From: JBBROS01 sp964246015
Lineage (GTDB): Bacteria > Pseudomonadota > Alphaproteobacteria > Acetobacterales > Acetobacteraceae
DNA: 7,938 bases
Assembly: GCA_964246015.1 (NCBI GenBank)
Contig: CAXTPG010000153.1
Location: 1-7,938, forward strand
Direction: 5' to 3'
In this document: one piece after another, positions 1 through 5,043 of the stretch
Layout of the letters: every line of letters starts with the position of its first letter
Numbering within the stretch: position 1 is the first letter of the stretch
Notes under the pieces: generated by a model
What the model saw: the letters and a program-made list of their open reading frames with translations, nothing else
Databases searched by the model: none
Told to the model about the DNA's origin: nothing
Made by a program: the position numbers and the translations under genes

Positions 1-2
1 CG

Positions 3-932
3 CTGGACGAGATCATGGTCGCCAACGGCGGCAAGCAGGTGATCTTCGACGCGCTCATGGCCACCGTCGATCCCGGCGACGAGGTCATCGTCCCCGCCCC
101 CTATTGGGGCGCCTACCCGCTGATGACCAAGGTCGTCGGCGGCACTCCCGTCATCGTCACCTGCCCGCAGAACAACGGCTTCAAGCTCCGCCCCGAGGAC
201 CTGGAGGCCGCCATCACGCCGCGCACCAAGTGGCTGATGCTCAACTCCCCCAACAATCCCACTGGCACGGCGATGAACGCCGACGAGCTTCGCGCCCTGG
301 GCGAGGTCCTGCTCCGCCATCCCCATGTCTGGATCATGGCCGACGACATGTACGAGCACCTGGTGTTCGACGGCGCCCACGCCACCATGGCGGCCGCCGA
401 GCCCCGCCTGCGCGACCGCGTGCTGACCGTGTCCGGAGTGTCCAAGACCTATGCCATGACCGGCTGGCGGATCGGGTTCGCGGCCGGCCCCAAGGCGCTG
501 ATCAAGGCCATGGTCACGATGCAGGGGCACGTCTCGGCCGGCGTCTCCACCATCGGCCAGGCGGCGGCGGCCGCCGCCCTGGACGGCCCGCAGGATGCGG
601 TGCCCGAGATGCAGGCCGCCTACAAGCGCCGCCGCGACATGGTCGTCGACGCCCTCAATCGGGCCCCGGGCATCCAGTGCCACAGGCCCGAGGGCGCCTT
701 CTACGTCTACCCCAGCGTCGCCGGCTGCCTGGGCAAGACCACGCCCGCCGGCACACGCCTCGAAACCGACGACGACTTCGCCCTCGCGCTTCTGGAGGAG
801 GCCCACGTCGCCCTCGTCGCCGGCCGGGCCTTCGGCATGTCTCCCCACGTCCGTATCAGCTACGCCACCGGGGACGCCGCCCTGGCCACCGCGTGCGACC
901 GGATCGAGTCGTTCTGCCGCTCCCTCCGATAA
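3..932 (+). CDS. aatA: Class I/II PLP aminotransferase, aspartate aminotransferase type (5'-truncated)
   Basis: Probable aspartate (class Ib) aminotransferase, a cytosolic PLP enzyme moving the amino group between aspartate and 2-oxoglutarate. The gene enters from the left edge: the frame is open from base 3 (LDEIMVANGGKQ...), so the ATG at 15 is internal and roughly the first quarter of a usual ~400-residue protein is missing. Counting from that internal Met, I see the PAPYWGAYP region, NSPNNPTGT at 77-85 (Asn contacting PLP), ADDMYEHL with Asp110 and Tyr113, the Schiff-base lysine K144 in VSKTYAMTGWRIGF, and the substrate-carboxylate arginine R280 in VRISYAT near the C-terminus. All key residues are present, so it looks active. 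Family assignment is secure. Exact substrate is inferred; prephenate or another amino donor/acceptor is possible in class Ib. Codons mostly end in C, unlike the downstream transporter gene. Confidence 0.9.
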   Translation: MDEIMVANGGKQVIFDALMATVDPGDEVIVPAPYWGAYPLMTKVVGGTPVIVTCPQNNGFKLRPEDLEAAITPRTKWLMLNSPNNPTGTAMNADELRALGEVLLRHPHVWIMADDMYEHLVFDGAHATMAAAEPRLRDRVLTVSGVSKTYAMTGWRIGFAAGPKALIKAMVTMQGHVSAGVSTIGQAAAAAALDGPQDAVPEMQAAYKRRRDMVVDALNRAPGIQCHRPEGAFYVYPSVAGCLGKTTPAGTRLETDDDFALALLEEAHVALVAGRAFGMSPHVRISYATGDAALATACDRIESFCRSLR

Positions 933-1402
933 GGCCCGGCCGGGACGAGGACGGTCCCGCGCTCATCGCCCTGATCGAACGCTGCTGGGCGGACTATCCG
1001 GGCCTCGTCCTCGATGTGGACGGCGAGGAGCCGCATCTGCGCGCGCTGGCGACACACTTCGCCAGGCAGGGCGGGGCAGTCTGGTGGGCGGGGGATGGCG
1101 CCGGCCTCGCCGCGGTCCGTCCCGCCGCGGACGGGGCCTGGGAAATCTGCAAGCTCTATGTCCATCCAGACCTGCACGGGTCGGGGCTGGGCCACGCGCT
1201 GCTGGATGTGGCGGAGGGCCACGCGGCGGACGCGGGCGCCGTGTCGTTCGAGCTGTGGTCCGACACGCGTTTTCTGCGGGCGCACCGCTTCTACGAGAAG
1301 CGCGGCTATCGCCGGGGTTTGCGCCGTGCCTTGCACGACCAATCGAACTCCGAGGAGTGGCAATTCGTTTCCCCGGTCGGCACGTGCCGAAACCGGCCCT
1401 GA
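893..1402 (+). CDS. GNAT-family N-acetyltransferase
   Basis: Predicted cytosolic acetyl-CoA-dependent N-acetyltransferase of about 169 residues; substrate unknown. The body is convincing: an opening IRPGRDEDGPALIALIERCW, typical of GNAT N-termini, then the acetyl-CoA pyrophosphate-binding motif A in the strand-loop-helix ICKLYVHPDLHGSGLGHALL (H-G-S-G-L-G replaces the usual Q/R-x-x-G-x-G/A), and a late FYEKRGYRRG motif B-like segment common in the family. The start is uncertain. No in-frame ATG lies near, so GTG at 893 is used, overlapping the aminotransferase by 40 bases; CTG at 914 is the alternative. Neither has a clear Shine-Dalgarno, so translational coupling to the preceding gene is likely. 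The stop is 21 bases before the oxidoreductase start, consistent with one transcript. Domain call firm, start weak. Confidence 0.8.
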   Translation: MRPDRVVLPLPPIRPGRDEDGPALIALIERCWADYPGLVLDVDGEEPHLRALATHFARQGGAVWWAGDGAGLAAVRPAADGAWEICKLYVHPDLHGSGLGHALLDVAEGHAADAGAVSFELWSDTRFLRAHRFYEKRGYRRGLRRALHDQSNSEEWQFVSPVGTCRNRP

Positions 1403-1415
1403 CAGGCCGCCAGCC

Positions 1416-1420
1416 GGAGG
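1416..1420 (+). promoter_or_regulatory. Shine-Dalgarno deciding the oxidoreductase start
   Basis: GGAGG lies 3 bases before the ATG at 1424 and 6 bases before a second in-frame ATG at 1427. Spacing favours the second ATG, which would remove one N-terminal Met only. Confidence 0.6.
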
Positions 1421-1423
1421 ATC

Positions 1424-2716
1424 ATGATGGGACGCCACGACGACAAGCCAGAGAGCGGCGGGCTGCGGAGCAGCGTGGGCCGCCGTGCCGCGCTGGGGGC
1501 TGCGGTCGCGGCCCTGGGCGCGGGGGCGGCGCTGGCGGACCAGCCGGACGAGCTGCGCGGCAAGGCCGCCGGCGACAGGGTGGAGCTGCCGAAGCTGCAC
1601 ACGGAGAGCGAGGTGGAGGGCGCGATCCCGAACCCCGATCCGCTGGCGCGCAAGCTGGGCATCGCGGTCGTGGGACTGGGGCACTTGTCGCTGGACCAGA
1701 TCCTGCCGGGGACGTTGACGAGCAAGCATGTCCGGGTGACGGCGCTGGTCAGCGGCGACCGGGCCAAGGCACGCGTCGTCGCGGGCCAGTATGGGGTGCC
1801 GGAGGCGAACATCTACGACTATGCCGGCTTCGACAGGATGCGCGACAACCCGGCCATCGACGCCGTCTACATCGTGCTGCCCAACGACATGCACGCGGAA
1901 TACACGGCCCGCGCGGCGCAGGCAGGCAAGCACGTGCTGTGCGAGAAGCCGATGGCGACCACCGTCGCCGACGCCGAGCGCATGGTGGCGGCGTGCAAGC
2001 AGGCCGGGCGCCTGCTGATGATCGCCTATCGGATGCAGTACGACCCGTATCACCGCGCGATCATCGACATGGTCCGTGCTGGCGAGATCGGGCCGTTGCG
2101 GGCGATCAGCGCCGTGAACGGGCAGAACGACGCGCCGAACGGACAGTGGCGGCAGGTGCTGAAGCAGGCCGGGGGCGGGTCGCTGCCCGACGTCGGCATC
2201 TATTGCCTGAGTGCCGCGCGCTACCTCACGGGCGAGGAACCGGTCGAGATCACGGCGCAGTTGACGCAGCCCAAGGACGATCCGCGCTTCCGGGAGATTG
2301 AGGACCTCTGCAGCTTCACGCTGCGGTTCCCGTCCGGCGTGCTGGCGCAGTGCATGAGCGGCTACAGCCACCACGAAAGCCGGCAGCTTCGGGTGATGGG
2401 GCGGGACGCGTATGTCGACATGGATCCGGCGTTTTCCTACCAGGGCCTGTCGATGCGGATCGGGCGGAAGGCGGGAGAGGCCTATGCGGTCGAGCGGCGG
2501 CGGTTCGGCGAGCGCAACCAGTTCGCGCGGGAGATGGACCACTTCGCGGAGTGCATCCGCGCCGGACGGCAGCCGCACACGCCGGGCGAGGAGGGGCTGC
2601 AGGACCAGCGGCTGATCGCCGCGATCTACGAGGCGGCCCGAGGGGGCGGGATGGTGAAGCTGCCCGTGGTGCGGGGGCTGGACACGACGCGGGGGCCGGC
2701 GCCGACGGGATCGTAG
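1424..2716 (+). CDS. Tat-exported Gfo/Idh/MocA oxidoreductase, glucose-fructose oxidoreductase-like
   Basis: Predicted periplasmic NADP(H)-dependent sugar oxidoreductase of 430 residues, close in length to Zymomonas GFOR (about 433). The N-terminus is a Tat signal: SVGRRAALG with twin arginines 20-21, a hydrophobic Ala/Gly/Leu stretch, and likely cleavage after ALA at 36-38. A proline-containing arm (about 39-75) precedes the Rossmann motif VVGLGHLS (82-89). Then come the VLCEKPMAT motif with catalytic Lys175 and the DVGIY segment with Asp256 and Tyr260, matching GFOR's catalytic Asp/Tyr spacing. Further GFOR-like landmarks are SGDRAKARVVA, DAVYIVLPNDMHAE, YLTGEEP, MDPAFSYQG and TPGEEGLQDQRLI. 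GFOR converts glucose plus fructose to gluconolactone plus sorbitol with a tightly held cofactor. Some homologues use other aldoses, so the substrate here is unknown. It may share a transcript with the upstream GNAT gene. Its stop codon lies inside a palindromic repeat. Confidence 0.9.
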   Translation: MMGRHDDKPESGGLRSSVGRRAALGAAVAALGAGAALADQPDELRGKAAGDRVELPKLHTESEVEGAIPNPDPLARKLGIAVVGLGHLSLDQILPGTLTSKHVRVTALVSGDRAKARVVAGQYGVPEANIYDYAGFDRMRDNPAIDAVYIVLPNDMHAEYTARAAQAGKHVLCEKPMATTVADAERMVAACKQAGRLLMIAYRMQYDPYHRAIIDMVRAGEIGPLRAISAVNGQNDAPNGQWRQVLKQAGGGSLPDVGIYCLSAARYLTGEEPVEITAQLTQPKDDPRFREIEDLCSFTLRFPSGVLAQCMSGYSHHESRQLRVMGRDAYVDMDPAFSYQGLSMRIGRKAGEAYAVERRRFGERNQFAREMDHFAECIRAGRQPHTPGEEGLQDQRLIAAIYEAARGGGMVKLPVVRGLDTTRGPAPTGS

Positions 2717-2760
2717 CGCCTCGGCGTTATGGCGGGGCCGGCGGGACGCCGGCGCTACGA
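2711..2760 (+). repeat. Compound palindromic repeat at the 3' end of the oxidoreductase gene (copy 1)
   Basis: TCGTAGCGCC (2711-2720) and GGCGCTACGA (2751-2760) are perfect 10-bp inverted arms. The pairing extends to 15 bp (2723-2727 with 2746-2750) with a 2-base TC bulge. A competing inner hairpin forms from GCCGGCG (2737-2743), loop GGA, and CGCCGGC (2747-2753), and the two folds share bases. The right half, 2737-2760, recurs at 4983-5006 with one mismatch. The TAG stop of the oxidoreductase (2714-2716) is within the left arm. It may be a REP-like element or a weak transcription or decay barrier; there is no T-run, so it is not a canonical terminator. Confidence 0.75.
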
Positions 2761-2796
2761 GGGTGACGTGGGGCGGGCTTGGGGGTAAGCCGGGTC

Positions 2797-4359
2797 ATGC
2801 CCGATGCTGCATCGCCGCAACCGCCCGTTGCCACGCCGCCCGCCAAGGTGCTTCCGCCCTACACGCACCAGCAGATCCTTCGCGTCGTCACGGGGATCAT
2901 GCTGTGCATCTTCCTCGCGTCGCTGGACCAGACGGTCGTCATCCCGGCGGTCCCGGCGATCGCGGGCGAGCTGGAGGCGTTCGGGCACCTGTCGTGGATC
3001 GTCACCGCCTACCTGCTGACCTCCACCGCGGCGACGCCGATCTACGGCAAGCTGTCCGACATCTACGGAAGGCGGGCGCTGCTGTTGCCGGCGCTGGCGC
3101 TGTTCGTCGCCGCCAGCATGGCGTGCGGGTTCGCGCAGACGCTGCCGCAACTGATCGTGGCGCGGGCGTTCCAGGGGCTGGGCGGGGCCGGGCTGTTCGC
3201 GATGGCGCAGGCGGCGGTGGCCGACGTGGTGTCGCCGCGGGAGCGGGGGCGGTACCAGGGCTACATGGCGTCGATGTGGGGGGTTTCGTCGATCGCCGGG
3301 CCGATCGTGGGCGGGTGGGTGACGGATCACCTGTCCTGGCGCTGGGTGTTCTGGGCGAACCTGCCGATCGGGCTGCTGGCGATGTTCCTGTGCAACGGCG
3401 CGCTGAAGCTGATCCGGCATGAGCGGCGGCCGGCGCTGATCGATTGGCGGGGCGCCGCGCTGCTGGTCGCGTGCGTGACGGCCTGGTTGCTGCTGCTGAG
3501 CTGGGGCGGGACGGAGTACCCGTGGGTGTCGGCGCCCATCCTGTGGCTGGCGGCGGCCGGCCTGGCGCTGCTGATGGTGCTGGTGTGGCACGAGCGCCGG
3601 GCGCCGGATCCCATCCTGGCGCCGCGGGTGTTCGGGAACCCGATGTTCCTGCGCGGCGTCACGATCGCGTTCTGCTCGTCGTTGGGACTGTTCGGGGCGA
3701 CGTTCCTGCTGCCGTTGTACTTCCAGCTCGTGCTGGGGTTGGATGCGTCGTCGTCGGGGCTGCTGGTGGTGCCGTACATGGGGAGCAACGTGCTGGGCGC
3801 GCTGCTGTCGGGGCAGACGGCGCGGCGGATCGGGCGGACGAAGGGGATCGTCGTCGCGGGGCTGGGCGGGTGCGTGCTGGGCTTCGTGGGGCTGGCGCTG
3901 ATGACGCATGGGGCGGCGTTGTGGCTGGTGCTGGGGACCAGCTTCGTGCTGGGCGTGGGGACGGGGATGACGATGCCGACCGTGCTGATGCAGGTGCAGA
4001 ACTCGGCCGAGCGGCGGGACGTGGGGGCGGCGACGGGCTCGCTGCTGTTCCTGCGGTCGATGGGCGGGGCGTTCGGCAGCACGGTGGTGGGGACGCTGCT
4101 GGCGATGCGGTTCAGCGCCGGGCTGGAGGCGGCGGGGATCACGCAAGCGGTCGATCTAGGGGCGTTGCGGCGCGGGGCCGAGGGCATGGGGTCGCTGGGG
4201 TCGCTGGGGCTGGACGGGGCGCGGTCGGCGCTTGCGTCGGGGTTCCAGCTGGGGTTCGGCGTGTGCGCGGCGATCACGGTGGTTGCGTTCGTCGTGGCGC
4301 TGGGGATGCGGGACGTGCCGCTGCGGTCCCACGACACACCGCGGGAGCTTGCTCACTAA
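2797..4359 (+). CDS. MFS drug exporter, DHA2/EmrB-QacA type, 14 TM
   Basis: Inner-membrane proton-driven exporter of the major facilitator superfamily, about 520 residues, the usual length for 14-TM DHA2 proteins. Counting from ATG 2797, a proline-rich cytosolic tail (1-26) precedes TM1, which carries motif D1 LDQTVVIPAVPAIAGEL (Asp44). Motif A is GKLSDIYGRR (84-93) in the TM2-3 loop. VARAFQGLGGAGL resembles motif B in TM4, and GPIVGGWVTD is the antiporter motif C in TM5. Hydrophobic spans continue through to FGVCAAITVVAFVVALGM near the C-terminus. Substrate cannot be read from sequence. Start choice: TTG at 2779 is also in frame and would add six residues; ATG 2797 is preferred, though neither has a strong Shine-Dalgarno. 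No partner membrane-fusion protein or regulator is nearby. Codons strongly prefer final G (gtg, ctg, ggg, acg), unlike the aminotransferase and rne. Confidence 0.92.
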   Translation: MPDAASPQPPVATPPAKVLPPYTHQQILRVVTGIMLCIFLASLDQTVVIPAVPAIAGELEAFGHLSWIVTAYLLTSTAATPIYGKLSDIYGRRALLLPALALFVAASMACGFAQTLPQLIVARAFQGLGGAGLFAMAQAAVADVVSPRERGRYQGYMASMWGVSSIAGPIVGGWVTDHLSWRWVFWANLPIGLLAMFLCNGALKLIRHERRPALIDWRGAALLVACVTAWLLLLSWGGTEYPWVSAPILWLAAAGLALLMVLVWHERRAPDPILAPRVFGNPMFLRGVTIAFCSSLGLFGATFLLPLYFQLVLGLDASSSGLLVVPYMGSNVLGALLSGQTARRIGRTKGIVVAGLGGCVLGFVGLALMTHGAALWLVLGTSFVLGVGTGMTMPTVLMQVQNSAERRDVGAATGSLLFLRSMGGAFGSTVVGTLLAMRFSAGLEAAGITQAVDLGALRRGAEGMGSLGSLGLDGARSALASGFQLGFGVCAAITVVAFVVALGMRDVPLRSHDTPRELAH

Positions 4360-4390
4360 AACGTTGTGCCGGGCAAAGCGGAGTGCCTGG

Positions 4391-4415
4391 TGAACCCGGG
4401 CGAGAGGCCCCCGTT
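4391..4415 (+). promoter_or_regulatory. Candidate EcfG (general stress response) promoter for the DUF892 gene
   Basis: TGAAC (4391-4395), then 16 bases, then CGTT (4412-4415). The alphaproteobacterial EcfG/sigma-EcfG consensus is GGAAC-N16/17-CGTT, so there is one mismatch at the first base of the -35 element with ideal spacing. The -10 element ends 34 bases before the ATG at 4450, giving a short 5' leader. YciE-type ferritin-like proteins are typical stress-regulated products, which fits. The assignment is inference from a single site. Confidence 0.4.
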
Positions 4416-4438
4416 AAGACCTGCGGAACCCCACACTC

Positions 4439-4444
4439 AGGAGG
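4439..4444 (+). promoter_or_regulatory. Strong Shine-Dalgarno of the DUF892 gene
   Basis: AGGAGG five bases before ATG 4450. It fixes the start there and excludes the longer in-frame ATG at 4366, which would add 28 residues. Confidence 0.85.
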
Positions 4445-4449
4445 CACGC

Positions 4450-4953
4450 ATGGGCCTGTTCTCGAAGCCGATCAAGAACCTCGACGACCTGTTCGTCCAC
4501 ACGCTGCAGGACATCTACTACGCCGAGCAGCAGATCACGAAGCACCTGCCGACCATGATCGAGAAGGCGTCCAACCCGGCGCTGAAATCCGCGTTCCAGA
4601 AGCACCTGACGGAGACGCAGGGCCAGGTGAAGCGGCTTGAGCAGGTGTTCCAGATGCACGGCCAGCCGGTGAAGGGCGTGACCTGCGCCGCCATGGACGG
4701 GATCCTGGCGGAGGCCAAGGAGGTCATCTCCGACTGCGCCGACCCGGAGGTGTGCGACGCGGCGATGCTGTCGGCCGCGCAGGCGGTGGAGCACTACGAG
4801 ATCACGCGGTACGGCTCATTGATCGCGTATGCGCACCAGCTGGGCCGGGACGACTGCGCCAGCGTGCTGAAGCAGACCCTGGACGAGGAGAAGGCGACCG
4901 ACCGGGCGCTGACGGATTTGGCGGAGAGCCGGGTCAACCGCAAGGCGGCTTAG
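4450..4953 (+). CDS. DUF892 / YciE-type ferritin-like protein
   Basis: Small soluble protein of 167 residues in the YciE/DUF892 (PF05974) ferritin-like four-helix family, a group tied to stress responses with an uncertain biochemical role. It begins with the family's MGLFSKPIKNLDDLFVHTL, followed by DIYYAEQQITKHLP (helix 1, metal-ligand-type Glu), HLTETQGQVKRLEQVF (helix 2), a loop with GVTCAAMDGILAEAKEV, AVEHYEITRYGSLIAYA (helix 3, with the E-H-Y-E cluster) and TLDEEKATDRALTDLAE (helix 4). Glu and His residues are placed as expected for a di-iron-like site, but metal binding is not proven for the family. It has an optimal Shine-Dalgarno and a candidate EcfG promoter in the 90-base gap after the MFS gene, so it is probably its own unit. 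Its TAG stop begins a short tandem repeat that leads into the terminator. Family call is firm; function is inferred. Confidence 0.92.
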   Translation: MGLFSKPIKNLDDLFVHTLQDIYYAEQQITKHLPTMIEKASNPALKSAFQKHLTETQGQVKRLEQVFQMHGQPVKGVTCAAMDGILAEAKEVISDCADPEVCDAAMLSAAQAVEHYEITRYGSLIAYAHQLGRDDCASVLKQTLDEEKATDRALTDLAESRVNRKAA

Positions 4954-4978
4954 TCCGGGCCGCCTAGTCCGGGCGGCA
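4951..4978 (+). repeat. 14-bp tandem duplication over the DUF892 stop codon
   Basis: TAGTCCGGGCCGCC (4951-4964) is followed directly by TAGTCCGGGCGGCA (4965-4978), matching at 12 of 14 positions. The first TAG is the stop codon and the second TAG, 14 bases later, is out of frame. GCCGCC (4959-4964) and GGCGGC (4972-4977) could form a 6-bp hairpin. It is most likely a small slippage duplication. Confidence 0.6.
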
Positions 4979-4982
4979 TAGA

Positions 4983-5006
4983 GCCGGCGGGACGTCGGCG
5001 CTACGA
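4983..5006 (+). repeat. Palindromic repeat, copy 2
   Basis: This is the same 24-nt element as 2737-2760 with one change, C to T at 4995. The hairpin GCCGGCG / GGA / CGTCGGC keeps all seven pairs in plus-strand RNA, one as a G-U wobble. The outer left arm seen at copy 1 is not recognisable here. It ends one base before the terminator stem. Confidence 0.75.
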
Positions 5007-5007
5007 G

Positions 5008-5042
5008 AAGGCCCTCTCCTGCGATGCGGGAGAGGGCCTTTT
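5008..5042 (+). terminator. Rho-independent terminator between the DUF892 gene and rne
   Basis: AAGGCCCTCTCC (5008-5019) and GGAGAGGGCCTT (5029-5040) form a perfect 12-bp stem with a 9-base loop, followed by TTTT at 5039-5042. It ends one base from the rne stop codon. The T-run favours plus-strand termination; on the minus strand only two T follow the stem, so any effect on rne would be weaker, although the hairpin could still protect the rne 3' end. Confidence 0.88.
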
Positions 5043-5043
5043 G

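Noticed and set aside
15..17. ATG at 15 as the start of the aminotransferase
   Set aside because: The frame is open to the window edge with family-matching residues before it, and the N-terminal domain is missing; it is an internal Met.
595..2301. Long open frame (568 codons) on the plus strand
   Set aside because: Arg/Gly/Pro/Ala-rich translation with no domain; it is the out-of-frame reading of the aminotransferase, GNAT and oxidoreductase genes, which have clear family motifs.
860..2578. Long minus-strand open frame (572 codons)
   Set aside because: Antisense to recognised genes, with composition typical of a GC-rich shadow frame and no motif.
2755..4146. Minus-strand open frame opposite the MFS gene
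   Set aside because: The Arg/Pro/Gln/His-rich translation is the antisense of hydrophobic transporter codons; no domain.
4360..4438. A terminator after the MFS gene
   Set aside because: Only a 4-bp hairpin (4398-4401 with 4407-4410) and no T-run; not supportable.
4366..4449. N-terminal extension of the DUF892 protein from ATG 4366
   Set aside because: The conserved protein start and AGGAGG at ideal spacing point to ATG 4450; the extension covers the likely promoter.
3444..4640. Plus-strand open frame across the end of the MFS gene and the start of the DUF892 gene
   Set aside because: Ala/Gly/Arg/Val low-complexity frame-shifted reading of two well-supported genes.
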